A DNA stretch of 64,000 nt from Lachnospiraceae bacterium (GCA_910576385.1 CAJTIR010000001.1:124001-188000); one strand, 5' to 3'; positions 52,520 through 62,262 are shown, counted from the first letter of the stretch. Notes: a model not told the origin generated them from the letters alone. Numbers and translations are program-made.

Positions 52520-52550
52520 ATTGTGCAAAAAAGCAAAAAAATTGTGCAAA
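52520..52550. promoter_or_regulatory. Direct repeats, candidate AraC operator
   Basis: ATTGTGCAAA occurs at 52520-52529 and 52541-52550. The 21-bp period puts both on one helix face, as AraC-type dimers need. The pair lies between the divergent AraC and nucleotidyltransferase genes. Confidence 0.6.
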
Positions 52551-52621
52551 TACAGAAACTTTTTTTTGTATTATCATGATATTAAGCAACATGGTCATGA
52601 TAATCTTAAGGAGGTAAGAGG

Positions 52622-53536
52622 ATGAAGAAACCAGTATTAGTAATTATGGCGGCAGGGATGGGAAGTCGTTACGGAGGATTAAAGCAAATTGATCCCATTG
52701 ATGAGCAGGGACATATTATTATGGATTTTTCAATCTATGACGCGATGGCGGCAGGTTTTGAAAAAGTAGTATTTATCATAAAAAAGGCAAATGAGGCAGC
52801 GTTTAAGGAAAGTATTGGAGAGCGTATTTCCCAGAAAATACAAGTGGAATATGTCTATCAGGAACTTGAGAAACTTCCAGAAGGCTTTACTGTTCCAGAA
52901 GGCAGACAAAAACCGTTTGGTACAGGTCATGCAATCCTTTGCTGCAAGGAAGTGCTTGATGGGCCTTTCGCAGTGATCAATGCGGATGACTATTATGGAA
53001 AACATGCATATCGGGCAATTTATGATTATCTGGTATCACATGAGGATGATCAATTATACCGCTATACAATGGTGGGTTATGCCTTGAAAAATACGCTCAC
53101 TGAAAATGGACATGTGGCAAGAGGGATCTGCCAGACGGATGCCGAAGGATTTTTGACAGGAATTGATGAGCGTACACATATCGAAAAACGTGGCGCTGGG
53201 GCAGCGTTTACGGAGGATGAAGGAAAGACATGGACAGAGCTTTCTATGGATAGTACAGTGTCCATGAATATGTGGGGTTTTTCACAGAGTATTTTAAAAG
53301 AACTGGAATCGGGATTTGTAGAGTTTTTGAAAAATAATCTGCCTAAGAATCCTTTGAAAGCAGAATATTTCCTGCCATTTGCGGTGGATGGTCTGCTCTC
53401 AGAAGGCAAGGCAAGCGTACAGGTACTTAACTCTCAGGATAAGTGGTATGGCGTCACTTATAAAGAGGATAAGGAAATGGTTGTCAAAGCCATTTCAGAA
53501 CTCAAAAAACAAGGATTATATCCAGAGAATTTTTAA
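52622..53536 (+). CDS. Sugar-1-phosphate nucleotidyltransferase
   Basis: A 304-residue NTP-transferase. The nucleotide-binding motif GMGSRYGGLKQIDPI is near residue 12, FGTGHAILC follows and the metal-binding INADDYYG is near 120. It would couple UTP (or another NTP) to a hexose-1-phosphate. The gene is 58 bases upstream of a hexosamine-kinase-like gene, and galE lies further on, so the likely product is a UDP-hexose or UDP-N-acetylhexosamine for salvage of galactose/N-acetylhexosamine sugars (such as lacto-N-biose or mucin units). AAGGAGG precedes the ATG. Confidence 0.85.
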   Translation: MKKPVLVIMAAGMGSRYGGLKQIDPIDEQGHIIMDFSIYDAMAAGFEKVVFIIKKANEAAFKESIGERISQKIQVEYVYQELEKLPEGFTVPEGRQKPFGTGHAILCCKEVLDGPFAVINADDYYGKHAYRAIYDYLVSHEDDQLYRYTMVGYALKNTLTENGHVARGICQTDAEGFLTGIDERTHIEKRGAGAAFTEDEGKTWTELSMDSTVSMNMWGFSQSILKELESGFVEFLKNNLPKNPLKAEYFLPFAVDGLLSEGKASVQVLNSQDKWYGVTYKEDKEMVVKAISELKKQGLYPENF

Positions 53537-53594
53537 AGATTCTGAATAGTTACAAGAATTATTGTTTCGCGCAGATACAGGGAGGAAAAGTTTT

Positions 53595-54701
53595 ATGGAA
53601 GAAAAACATTTGCACAGACAGGCAAAGGAGGCGCTGGGACATTTCCAATTACAGGGACAACTCGGGGAAGTGCGTCCCTGGGGCAGCGGGCATATCAATG
53701 ACACATTTCTGGTGGAAGGGCCTTGCGATTATATTTTGCAGAGAATGAACAAAGCGATCTTTACAAAGCCCTGGGAGGTGATGGAAAATATCGTTGGTGT
53801 CACCTCTTTCTTAAAAGATAAAATAAAAAAATCTGGCGGGGATGAGCTGCGGGAGACCTTGACAGTTATTCCCGCAGAGGATGGACAGTCTTGGTATCGG
53901 GATGAAAGTGGAGAGTTCTGGCGTATGTATTACCGGATTCGGGACGCTGTGAGCTATGACCAGGTAGAGACAGAACAGGATTTTTATGAGAGTGCGGCGG
54001 CATTTGGCAATTTTCAGCAGCTTTTGGCCGATTATCCGGCAGAGACGCTTCATGAGACAATTCCAGGATTTCATGATACCGAGGCAAGATATAGAACCTT
54101 CTGTCAGGCGGTAAAGGAAGATATCTGCGGCAGGGCAAAAGAAGCTGCACAAGAGATTGAATTTTTTAGAGAGCGAGAAGAGACAGCATCTGTATTGGGG
54201 AAACTGTTGTCGGAGGGCAGGCTGCCTTTGCGTGTCACACACAATGATACAAAACTCAATAATGTAATGTTGGATCAAAAGACAGGGAAAGGGATTTGTG
54301 TCATTGACTTAGATACCGTGATGCCAGGACTTGCAGTACATGATTTTGGTGATTCGATCCGATTTGGCGCCAGTACGGGAGCAGAAGATGAACCAGATTT
54401 GTCAAAAGTGAGCTGTGATCTGCATTTGTTTCAATTATATACACAAGGATTTTTAAGCGGATGTCAGGGCAGTCTTACAGAGCTTGAGCTTGCCATGCTT
54501 CCAATGGGCGCAAAAATGATGACTTATGAATGTGGGATGCGTTTTTTGACTGACTATCTTCAGGGGGATGTCTACTTTAAAACTCATCGCAAAGGGCATA
54601 ATCTAGATCGCTGCCGTACACAGATGAAGCTGGTGGCAGATATGGAAGCAAAGTGGCAGCAGATGGAACAGATTGTCAAGCAGTGTAGTGAGGAGTGTTG
54701 A
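53595..54701 (+). CDS. N-acetylhexosamine kinase-like phosphotransferase (NahK-like)
   Basis: A 368-residue aminoglycoside-phosphotransferase-fold kinase. The catalytic loop is THNDTKLNNVML and the metal-binding segment CVIDLDTVMPG, with an N-terminal GSGHINDTFLVEG nucleotide loop. By length and motifs it is of the anomeric N-acetylhexosamine 1-kinase type known from the bifidobacterial lacto-N-biose pathway. GGAGG precedes the ATG at 53595. It probably works just before the nucleotidyltransferase encoded upstream. Exact sugar specificity is not visible. Confidence 0.8.
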   Translation: MEEKHLHRQAKEALGHFQLQGQLGEVRPWGSGHINDTFLVEGPCDYILQRMNKAIFTKPWEVMENIVGVTSFLKDKIKKSGGDELRETLTVIPAEDGQSWYRDESGEFWRMYYRIRDAVSYDQVETEQDFYESAAAFGNFQQLLADYPAETLHETIPGFHDTEARYRTFCQAVKEDICGRAKEAAQEIEFFREREETASVLGKLLSEGRLPLRVTHNDTKLNNVMLDQKTGKGICVIDLDTVMPGLAVHDFGDSIRFGASTGAEDEPDLSKVSCDLHLFQLYTQGFLSGCQGSLTELELAMLPMGAKMMTYECGMRFLTDYLQGDVYFKTHRKGHNLDRCRTQMKLVADMEAKWQQMEQIVKQCSEEC

Positions 54702-54924
54702 GAAAGGTTTTGGATATTAAAACTTTTACCTTTTATGGTATAGCTTTTATCATTCTTTATTGAACGCTGTAAGCGCCTGAATACGGGAAATTCTGGCATT
54801 TCTTCTTTTCATCCAGACTCGCCAAAAACCGTAAAATTTCGGAAAAACGGTGTCAAAAATGGTGTCTGAATGTGGGATATGTCAGATTATGAAAGGGTAA
54901 TAATTTTGCCGAATTCAAAAAATG

Positions 54925-55119
54925 TTTGAGTTTCCCCATTTTTTATAATCACTGATATTTTAGCGCCAAAAGATCTTGCTGCCTTTGGCAGCATAGACAT
55001 CTTGCACAAAAAGCGTCTGAAAAGCTAGCTTTTCCTAACGCTTTTATGTGCAAAGTGTTTCCATCATTTTATGATGGAAACCTTTTGGGGCTATGGATTA
55101 CAAAATGGGGAAACTCAAA
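54925..55119. repeat. MITE-like palindromic element, copy 2
   Basis: A 195-bp copy of the element at 905-1097. The ends are perfect inverted repeats (TTTGAGTTTCCCCATTTT and its complement), flanked by AAAATG on both sides. The internal hairpins are kept with changes (AAGCTAGCTTTT centre, TTTCCATCATTTTATGATGGAAA). No ORF. The ~220 bp between the kinase gene and this element shows no clear feature. Confidence 0.8.
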
Positions 55120-55161
55120 AAAATGCAGTTGATTTTCAGAGTCAGAAATGTTATATTGTAA

Positions 55162-55254
55162 AAAAGGAGTAGCCGCCCACAAAGTGGTTTACCTCCCAGA
55201 CTGGCTAAAGCCTACCTGTCTCGGCAAAGTACAAGGTAGGCTTATTTATTTTCG
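55162..55254 (+). ncRNA. Structured RNA with terminator, antitoxin-like
   Basis: AAGCCTACCT (55208) pairs with AGGTAGGCTT (55234), followed by a T-rich run, a good terminator. The bases before it (TAGCCGCCCACAAAGTGGTT and on) resemble, from memory, RNAs antisense to small holin-like toxin genes in Firmicutes. No toxin ORF is visible around it, so it would be an orphan or decayed unit. The rest of the gap to galE holds only a promoter match. Confidence 0.4.
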
Positions 55255-55586
55255 CTTATTGTTAAAGAGCAGTATCAAGCGTATACATAACCTTATCCAT
55301 CCGGTTCTTGAAATGGCGGTGGATTTCTGATATTACACAAAGAAATGCAAAAAGATGTCAACTGTGTGCCAAACCACAAAAACTCTAACAGTAGAAAATT
55401 CTGAAAACCCGTGAATAAAGACTTTCATGAAACAGATAATATGAAAAGGTATAACTTTTATTACAGTTAAATCCCAGATTGTCTCCATATTTGCTGACAA
55501 GTGAAGATATTACTGCGACAGTTTCATTTTTTATAGAGTTCAGATAAGTTATAATTTAGTAAATATAATGGTAAATAAATTTGGTA

Positions 55587-55615
55587 TTTACTAAATATAT
55601 TAAGTGTGATATACT
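55587..55615 (+). promoter_or_regulatory. Candidate galE promoter
   Basis: TTTACT, 17 bases, then TATACT, about 115 bases before the galE start. Confidence 0.5.
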
Positions 55616-55729
55616 GATTTTATAAAAAATAGCTGGGAAATTATGGAGATAAAAAGTTTTTGATATTCTTAGATCTCACAGTTAAAGGCATGTCCTAGCT
55701 GGAAAAATTTATGGTAGGAGGTATTTTTA

Positions 55730-56746
55730 ATGGCAATTTTAGTTACAGGCGGAGCAGGTTATATTGGCAGCCACACATGTATTGAGTTGGTTCATGCGGG
55801 GTATGATGTAGTTGTAGTGGATAATTTGGTAAATTCCAGTGAGGAAGCAGTCAAGAGAGTGGAAAAGATCACTGGCGCAAAGATTCCATTTTATCAGGCA
55901 GATATTTTGAATGCGCAGGCATTGGAAGAGATTTTTGAAAAAGAGCAGATTGAGAGTGTAATTCATTTTGCAGGGCTGAAGGCAGTTGGCGAGTCTGTTC
56001 AGAAACCTTTGGAATATTATCACAATAATATCACTGGAACCCTGATTTTATGTGATGTGATGCGCAAACATGGGGTAAAGAATATTATTTTCTCTTCTTC
56101 AGCCACAGTATATGGGGATCCGGCAATGATCCCGATTACAGAGGAGTGTCCCAAGGGTCAAATTACCAATCCTTATGGACAGACCAAGGGTATGCTGGAG
56201 CAGATTTTAACAGATTTCCATGTGGCAGATCCAGAATGGAATGTGGTGCTTTTGCGTTACTTTAATCCGATTGGGGCACATGAGAGCGGAATGATTGGTG
56301 AAGATCCGAAAGGCATCCCCAACAATTTAGTGCCCTATATTGCACAGGTGGCTGTTGGTAAATTAAAATGCTTAGGCGTATTTGGTGATGATTATGACAC
56401 ACCTGACGGAACGGGCGTTCGCGATTATATCCATGTAGTGGATCTGGCCAAAGGACATGTGAAGGCATTGAAGAAAATTGAGGATAAGTCTGGGGTCAGC
56501 ATATACAATCTGGGAACTGGAAATGGTTATAGTGTTCTGGATGTAGTAAAAGCATATGAGAAAGCTTGCGGCAAACCAATTCCTTATGAGATCAAACCTA
56601 GAAGAGCTGGGGATATTGCAACTTGTTATGCAGATGCTTCCAAGGCAAAGGCAGAATTGGGATGGGAAGCAGAATTTGGAATTGACAGAATGTGTGAAGA
56701 TTCCTGGAGATGGCAGAGTGCGAATCCAGACGGCTATCGCAGTTAA
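55730..56746 (+). CDS. galE: UDP-glucose 4-epimerase
   Basis: A 338-residue short-chain-dehydrogenase-fold enzyme interconverting UDP-galactose and UDP-glucose (and often the N-acetyl forms). NAD site [12 protein letters not shown] at the N-terminus, catalytic Ser in SSSATVYG and the Tyr/Lys pair in [12 protein letters not shown]. Full length. AGGAGG precedes the ATG. Monocistronic with its own promoter and terminator, but functionally linked with the kinase and nucleotidyltransferase upstream (Leloir-type sugar use). Confidence 0.96.
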   Translation: MAILVTGGAGYIGSHTCIELVHAGYDVVVVDNLVNSSEEAVKRVEKITGAKIPFYQADILNAQALEEIFEKEQIESVIHFAGLKAVGESVQKPLEYYHNNITGTLILCDVMRKHGVKNIIFSSSATVYGDPAMIPITEECPKGQITNPYGQTKGMLEQILTDFHVADPEWNVVLLRYFNPIGAHESGMIGEDPKGIPNNLVPYIAQVAVGKLKCLGVFGDDYDTPDGTGVRDYIHVVDLAKGHVKALKKIEDKSGVSIYNLGTGNGYSVLDVVKAYEKACGKPIPYEIKPRRAGDIATCYADASKAKAELGWEAEFGIDRMCEDSWRWQSANPDGYRS

Positions 56747-56794
56747 TAATTTTAGAGTAAAAGGAAAGTTAAGTATATCGGTTTAGTTACAAGA

Positions 56795-56830
56795 AGCAGG
56801 GAATCTCAAATATGAGAAACCCTGCTTTTT
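56795..56830. terminator. Bidirectional terminator galE / HD-GYP
   Basis: AGCAGGG-ATCTCA pairs with TGAGA-ACCCTGCT, with a T run on the plus strand and a shorter one on the minus strand, between convergent genes. Confidence 0.75.
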
Positions 56831-56837
56831 CCGTGCC

Positions 56838-58016
56838 TTACAATCGCCCGGCGGCAACTAATTTCTTACGTTTTTCTAAATACCGTTTGGCTTGTTCTCT
56901 TGTCTTTGGATCACTCTTGTATTGTTTGAGTGTCGCACGGTCAACCTTAAGACGGTTATCCATCGTTTTCATGATGTCTGCAATGTGTAATGCCTTTTGG
57001 AATTTTACATCTGTAAAGTCTACCCTCTCATTGTTGGAAAAGAGAATCATCACAGGCTGAGCATAATTTTTCTGATTTTCTTCTATTATAATGCCTGTCT
57101 GTCCATTGGAAAATTCTACACAGCGGCCAGTGGGCAAAATATGGATGCACTGTGTCAAAGCAGTGACATAAGGTGCTGGAAAATGGTCAGTGTGTTCTCG
57201 CAAAAAACGGATGGCAGCAAGTTCTGAAATTGGTTCACGATCCAGATTCATAGAAGTCATCTCATCAAACATACTGGCCGTATACAGGACATGAGTTCCA
57301 TTTTTCCAGCGGATATTCTGAGTATGCTCTGAGGATGCCTGACGCTCTAAACGAGTCATTTGTCTGATAATCTGTAAACTCAAATTCGGCAGTTTATAAT
57401 CATTGTAATCTGGATGGAGCATCTGATAACCTTTCTCCAGATAGCCGCGGATTAGGCGGCGTTCGTCTGGAGAAAGCAGCCGTTGACCTTTTTCAAGAAT
57501 TTCATCTGGTACCATAAGCAGTCCAACATCGTGAAGAAGCGCTGCACATACAATGGCCAGTTGTTCCGGGTAATCATAGTGAAGCCTGTTGACCATCATA
57601 GCGGCGAGAATAGCCGTATTTAGACTATGTTTGTATACATAGTCACCGCTGCTGCGCAGTGTACCAATAAAATTGACCTTATGATCCAATCCGCCGAATT
57701 TTCGCAAGATCTCCTGTCCCATAGACATGATATTTCTGGGCATCATATTGTTGAGAAGCAGTGTCAAATCATCCTTTAAGCGGAACGTAGAGACAGTAAG
57801 ATAACGCTCAAGCTCTACATCTTCATCAGAAAGAGGGGGGACTGGCTCTGCAGGTTCCAGAATATAAAGTCCCCAGAGGCCAAAGTTTCGGATGCTGTTG
57901 ATACCCTGAGGGGTTAAATGGGTGTCACGCTCAAAGAGCATAACGCCATTTTTATTGTAAATCGGACGGGCAAGACGCATACCTGGCCGTACATGGTTAA
58001 TCTTTATATATCGCAT
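56838..58016 (-). CDS. Degenerate HD-GYP domain protein
   Basis: A 392-residue soluble protein. The N-terminal ~90 residues are a DUF3391-like leader (RPGMRLARPIYNKNGVMLFERDTHLTPQG). The HD domain follows: HSLNTAILAAMMV, then LLHDVGLLMVPDEILEKG. Normal HD-GYP enzymes read HDxGKxxxP here and later carry HHExxxGxGYP. Here Lys is replaced by Leu and the GYP motif is missing, so cyclic-di-GMP hydrolysis is doubtful. The C-terminal part (CVEFSNGQTGIIIEENQ) is a PilZ-like or metal-binding beta piece. GGAGG precedes the ATG at 58016; an ATG 12 codons upstream is less likely. Confidence 0.8.
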   Translation of the reverse strand: MRYIKINHVRPGMRLARPIYNKNGVMLFERDTHLTPQGINSIRNFGLWGLYILEPAEPVPPLSDEDVELERYLTVSTFRLKDDLTLLLNNMMPRNIMSMGQEILRKFGGLDHKVNFIGTLRSSGDYVYKHSLNTAILAAMMVNRLHYDYPEQLAIVCAALLHDVGLLMVPDEILEKGQRLLSPDERRLIRGYLEKGYQMLHPDYNDYKLPNLSLQIIRQMTRLERQASSEHTQNIRWKNGTHVLYTASMFDEMTSMNLDREPISELAAIRFLREHTDHFPAPYVTALTQCIHILPTGRCVEFSNGQTGIIIEENQKNYAQPVMILFSNNERVDFTDVKFQKALHIADIMKTMDNRLKVDRATLKQYKSDPKTREQAKRYLEKRKKLVAAGRL

Positions 58017-58201
58017 TGAGAAAACACCTCCATTGTTCGTTCTAATTTTCATCTCCAGTAAAACATTTGTTCTGGTTGCGTCTGGGTGAAGGATAAGTTA
58101 TATTATAATTATCGGCCAAAAATTGTAAAAACTTATTTCTATCACAGGAAATCGTTTTATAGGCCATGATAGATCAGACGAGGAAGAAAAGAGGCGGGGA
58201 T

Positions 58202-59464
58202 ATGAGGAGAAATGTTCTAAAAGGATTTGCCGCATTTATGGTACTGTGTAATTTGTTTTCAATGGAAGCGTATGCTACACAGCAAAAGCTTGACGAGGTA
58301 CAAAAAGGAATTAAGAATTTGGAGCAGGAGGAAAAGGAAGCTCAGCAGGAGGTAAACAGCCTTTCTGAGAAGAAGGGTGGGCTAGAAGGAGATTTGGCAG
58401 AGTTTAACAACAAACTTTCGGAAGCCACGGCAGAGTTGAATGAGACGGAGCATCAACTAGCAATTACGCATAAAAATTTGCAAATCACCCGCAAAGAGCT
58501 GAATAAGGCGCGCAAACAGGAGAAAAGACAATATAAGGCAATGAAAAACCGGATTCGTTTTCTGTATGAAATGGACACAGAAACGGTGATCGAGGTATTG
58601 TTGACGTCCGAAAATTTTGCCGATTTTTTAAATAAGACCGAATATATATCCAGTATTCATGAATATGACAGAGATATGTTAGACCGATATCGGGAGACGA
58701 AAAAAGATATTGCCAGCAAGGAAAAAAAGCTTACAAGCCAGGAAGAATCTCTTGCACAACTGCAGAAACAGCAAGAAGGCAAACAGCAAGAGATTGCGGA
58801 ACTGGTGGCAGATACCTCCCAACAGTTAAATGCAGCCAAAATTCAGCTTGCAGATGCACAGGCGGATGTGGCGACATACAAAGCTAAAATTGAGCAGCAA
58901 AAGGCGTATGAGGAAGAATTGGAAGCACAGAAAGCGGCAGAAGATGCCAAACGTCTGGAAGAGATCAAACGCCAGGAGGAGGAAAACAGACGCCAGCAAG
59001 AGCTTAAAAGACAGCAGCAGGCGAGAGAACAACAGGAAAAACAGCAGCAAGTAAACCGCCAGCAGCAGGGGGAAACTAACAATGATAAAAAGGATACAGG
59101 CGATAGTCAAGTTACTGACAGAAAGCAGGATGCTTCTGATTTAGCGCTGCTTGCTGCATTGATTCAGTGTGAGGCTGACGGAGAGAGTTATGAGGGCAAG
59201 CTTGCGGTGGGAAGTGTAGTTCTGAATCGGGTGAGCAGTTCTCACTTTCCAAATACAATAGCAGGGGTTATTTATCAGGGGGGACAGTTTTCACCAGTGG
59301 CCAGCGGAAGGTTTGCATCTGTGCTTGCAGGCGGCGCCAATAGTACTTGCACCCAGGCGGCACAGGAAGTTTTGGGGGGGAATATAACACTAAGCTGCTT
59401 ATATTTCCGGCGCAATGACGGCAGTATTCCAGGTACGGTCATTGGGAACCATGTTTTTTATTAA
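58202..59464 (+). CDS. Secreted SleB/CwlJ-type wall hydrolase with coiled coil
   Basis: A 420-residue exported protein. Signal peptide to about 27 (VLKGFAAFMVLCNLFSMEAYA). A long coiled coil (about 30-280) is like that of the EnvC/CwlO-type N-terminal region (QKLDEVQKGIKNLEQEEKE...). A Gln/Glu/Lys-rich linker follows, then a C-terminal Hydrolase_2 (SleB) domain about 310-420 (ALIQCEADGESYEGKLAVGSVVLNRV, GGQFSPV). SleB-type enzymes cut peptidoglycan (spore cortex or vegetative wall). The ATG at 58202 follows GAGGCGGGG; an upstream ATG at 58166 is less likely. Confidence 0.9.
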   Translation: MRRNVLKGFAAFMVLCNLFSMEAYATQQKLDEVQKGIKNLEQEEKEAQQEVNSLSEKKGGLEGDLAEFNNKLSEATAELNETEHQLAITHKNLQITRKELNKARKQEKRQYKAMKNRIRFLYEMDTETVIEVLLTSENFADFLNKTEYISSIHEYDRDMLDRYRETKKDIASKEKKLTSQEESLAQLQKQQEGKQQEIAELVADTSQQLNAAKIQLADAQADVATYKAKIEQQKAYEEELEAQKAAEDAKRLEEIKRQEEENRRQQELKRQQQAREQQEKQQQVNRQQQGETNNDKKDTGDSQVTDRKQDASDLALLAALIQCEADGESYEGKLAVGSVVLNRVSSSHFPNTIAGVIYQGGQFSPVASGRFASVLAGGANSTCTQAAQEVLGGNITLSCLYFRRNDGSIPGTVIGNHVFY

Positions 59465-59485
59465 TACATAGAAAAAAATGGAAAA

Positions 59486-59527
59486 CCAGTTTTTGTGTAA
59501 ATTGCATAAAAACTGGCTTTTTTTCTG
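59486..59527 (+). terminator. Terminator after the SleB-type gene
   Basis: CCAGTTTTT pairs with AAAAACTGG, then seven T residues. Confidence 0.8.
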
Positions 59528-59627
59528 GGGAAAAGCGGCGATAGAATGATAAAAATATAACAAAGACGGACGAAATCAGGCTGTCGGAAAAGAGCGAAAG
59601 TAAGGAAGGGAAAGCGCAAGATAATTC

Positions 59628-59656
59628 TTGCAATTTGTAGTAAAGTGTGCTAGGAT
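59628..59656 (+). promoter_or_regulatory. Candidate promoter of the butyrate cluster
   Basis: TTGCAA, 17 bases, TAGGAT, about 230 bases before the thiolase start. The rest of the gap (59528-59889) shows nothing distinct. Confidence 0.5.
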
Positions 59657-59889
59657 GTTTTTAGCGAGGATTGAAAACATGGGAAAATAAGACCTCTGAC
59701 GAGGTTTCCTGCAAGTATAACAGCAAGGAGAAGGTTAGTAAACCTGTTTTCCTTTTTTTTGGCAAAAGATTGTTAAAAAAATAACATACATTTTGGTGAT
59801 TTTGTCAAAATCTGTTTTCAGGATTCTGTTCATGGTCGGCGGGCTGTTTAGCTGTGCCGATACACAAAAATATAAAGGAGACGAAGAAA

Positions 59890-61071
59890 ATGGCAAAGAA
59901 AGTTGTTTTAGCAGGCGCATGCCGTACCGCAATCGGAACTATGGGTGGAGGCTTAAGCACAACTCCGGCACCTGTTTTGGGTTCCATCGTAATCAAAGAA
60001 GCATTGAACAGAGCTGGTGTTCCGGCAGATAAAGTAGACCATGTATATATGGGCTGCGTTATCCAGGCTGGTTTGGGCCAGAACGTAGCACGTCAGGCTT
60101 CTATCAAAGCAGGCCTGCCCATTGAGACACCAGCAGTTACTGTGAATGTTGTATGTGGTTCTGGTTTGAATTGTGTAAACATGGCAGCACAGATGATTCA
60201 GGCAGGAGATGCTGACATCGTTGTTGCAGGCGGTATGGAAAATATGTCTATGGCTCCTTATGCAGCTATGCAGGGCCGTTATGGATATAGAATGAACAAT
60301 GCGACCCTGGTTGATACAATGGTAAATGACGCATTGTGGGATGCATTTAATCAGTACCATATGGGTATCACTGCTGAGAATGTGGCAGAAAAATGGGGAC
60401 TGACCAGAGAACAGTTGGATGAGTTTGCAGCAAGCTCTCAGCAGAAATGTGAAAAAGCTACAGCAGAAGGCAAATTCAAAGATGAGATCGTTCCAGTAGA
60501 AGTAAAACAGAAAAAGAAAACTGTAGTTGTAGATACAGACGAAGGACCACGTCCAGGCACAACAGCAGAGGGCATTGCAAAATTGCGTCCTGCATTTAAG
60601 CCAGACGGAATCGTTACAGCAGCAAATGCTTCTGGAATCAATGATGGTGCAGCAGCAATTGTTGTTATGAGTGAAGAGAAAGCAAAAGAATTAGGTGTAA
60701 CACCTATGGCTACTTTCGTAGCAGGCGCACTTGGCGGCGTAGATCCTTCCATCATGGGTGTTGGTCCAGTTGCTTCCACCAAGAAAGTATTTGAGAAGAC
60801 AGGACTTACCATTAACGACATGGATCTGGTAGAGGCAAATGAGGCATTTGCAGCACAGTCTCTGGCAGTGGCACATGATCTTGAATTTGATATGAGCAAA
60901 GTAAACGTAAACGGTGGAGCAATTGCACTTGGACATCCGGTAGGAGCAAGTGGATGCCGTATCCTTGTAACACTGCTTCATGAGATGCAGAGAAGAGATG
61001 CTAAGAAGGGTCTGGCAACTCTGTGTATCGGCGGCGGTATGGGATGCTCTACCATCGTAGAAAGAGACTAA
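59890..61071 (+). CDS. thl: Acetyl-CoA acetyltransferase (thiolase)
   Basis: A 393-residue thiolase that joins two acetyl-CoA into acetoacetyl-CoA, the first step of butyrate synthesis. Nucleophilic Cys in [13 protein letters not shown], His in [15 protein letters not shown], second Cys in [17 protein letters not shown] precedes the ATG at 59890; an in-frame ATG 12 codons upstream lies before that site and is rejected. The codon use is regular, as in highly expressed genes. First gene of the thl-hbd-bcd-etfB cluster. Confidence 0.97.
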   Translation: MAKKVVLAGACRTAIGTMGGGLSTTPAPVLGSIVIKEALNRAGVPADKVDHVYMGCVIQAGLGQNVARQASIKAGLPIETPAVTVNVVCGSGLNCVNMAAQMIQAGDADIVVAGGMENMSMAPYAAMQGRYGYRMNNATLVDTMVNDALWDAFNQYHMGITAENVAEKWGLTREQLDEFAASSQQKCEKATAEGKFKDEIVPVEVKQKKKTVVVDTDEGPRPGTTAEGIAKLRPAFKPDGIVTAANASGINDGAAAIVVMSEEKAKELGVTPMATFVAGALGGVDPSIMGVGPVASTKKVFEKTGLTINDMDLVEANEAFAAQSLAVAHDLEFDMSKVNVNGGAIALGHPVGASGCRILVTLLHEMQRRDAKKGLATLCIGGGMGCSTIVERD

Positions 61072-61079
61072 TATTATGG

Positions 61080-61150
61080 GAAGCGCGCGAAATGATAGAT
61101 ACTGCAGCAGATCGCGCGCTGTTATCAAAACGTTACCAGCGTTTTGAATT
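61080..61150. repeat. GC-rich hairpins between thl and hbd
   Basis: GCGCGCGA pairs with TCGCGCGC, and AAAACG-TTACCAG-CGTTTT forms a second hairpin. No long T run follows. Related GC-rich stems occur in the two later intergenic gaps of this cluster. Confidence 0.5.
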
Positions 61151-61177
61151 TTGAAATACAATATAAGGAGGATTATC

Positions 61178-62017
61178 ATGAAGGTAGGTATTATTGGAGC
61201 AGGAACTATGGGTTCTGGAATTGCACAGGCATTTGCTCAGACAGAAGGCTATGAAGTATGCTTATGCGATATTAACGACGAATTTGCAGCAAATGGTAAG
61301 AATAAAATTGCAAAGGGATTCGAGAAGAGAATCGCAAAGGGCAAGATGGAGCAGGCAGCAGCAGATGCTATCCTTGCTAAGATTACCACAGGCACAAAGG
61401 ATATTTGCGGTGACTGTGATTTGATCGTGGAAGCAGCTCTGGAAGTTATGGATGTTAAGAAACAGACATTTAAAGAACTGCAGGATATTGTAAAGAAAGA
61501 TTGTATGTTTGCAACTAATACATCTTCTCTTTCCATTACAGAGATCGGTGCTGGCCTTGACAGACCAGTGATCGGTATGCATTTCTTTAATCCAGCTCCA
61601 GTTATGAAGTTGATTGAGGTTATCAAAGGTGAGAATACACCGGACGATATGAAGGATAAGATTGTTGAGATTTCAAAAGAGATCGGCAAGACTCCAGTAG
61701 AAGTAAATGAAGCAGCAGGCTTTGTAGTAAATAGAATTTTAATTCCGATGATCAATGAAGCAGTAGGTATCTATGCAGACGGTGTTGCTTCTGTAGAGGG
61801 AATTGATACTGCTATGAAATTAGGCGCTAATCATCCAATGGGACCTCTGGCTTTGGGCGATTTGGTAGGATTAGACATCTGCCTTGCAATCATGAATGTA
61901 TTGTATGATGAAACAGGAGATCCAAAATACCGTCCACATCCATTGCTGAAGAAAATGGTTCGTGCAGGTAAACTGGGAATGAAGACCGGAATCGGCTTCT
62001 ATGACTATAAGAAATAA
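61178..62017 (+). CDS. hbd: 3-hydroxybutyryl-CoA dehydrogenase
   Basis: A 279-residue NAD(P)H-dependent enzyme reducing acetoacetyl-CoA to 3-hydroxybutyryl-CoA. Rossmann motif [14 protein letters not shown] at the N-terminus, catalytic His in [18 protein letters not shown], and the C-terminal helical domain ([15 protein letters not shown]). AAGGAGG precedes the ATG at 61178. Second gene of the butyrate cluster; no crotonase gene follows it. Confidence 0.97.
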   Translation: MKVGIIGAGTMGSGIAQAFAQTEGYEVCLCDINDEFAANGKNKIAKGFEKRIAKGKMEQAAADAILAKITTGTKDICGDCDLIVEAALEVMDVKKQTFKELQDIVKKDCMFATNTSSLSITEIGAGLDRPVIGMHFFNPAPVMKLIEVIKGENTPDDMKDKIVEISKEIGKTPVEVNEAAGFVVNRILIPMINEAVGIYADGVASVEGIDTAMKLGANHPMGPLALGDLVGLDICLAIMNVLYDETGDPKYRPHPLLKKMVRAGKLGMKTGIGFYDYKK

Positions 62018-62160
62018 TATCGTGACAGTTTAATTAGTTAAAGTGAGCGGCAGAGACTGATGAGTTCATCCGTTTTTGTGGTACTTTGATGAAGGGAAAA
62101 CTGGAACAAAGGTACATTTTGTAAATAGAGTAGGTTGGATTGCTACATAGATTCAGTCAA

Positions 62161-62262
62161 ATCCCCCATAGCAGGCGCGCGAATTTTTGATGCTGAGAAG
62201 CAGCCCGCGCGCCGCGTCAAATCGTCTGCGGCGTTTTGAAAGCTATGCGGGATTTACTATGC
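62161..62262. repeat. Branched GC-rich inverted repeat between hbd and bcd
   Basis: Outer arms CCCATAGC and GCTATGCGGG enclose a perfect GGCGCGCG/CGCGCGCC stem and a smaller CGTCAAA...TTTTGA stem. The ~335-bp gap otherwise shows nothing but the bcd ribosome site. Confidence 0.55.

Noticed and set aside
54702-54924. Integrase tail or att site downstream of the NahK-like gene
   Set aside because: A minus-strand stretch has a TTPF-like tail feel, but no integrase motif, no tRNA and no core repeat are seen.
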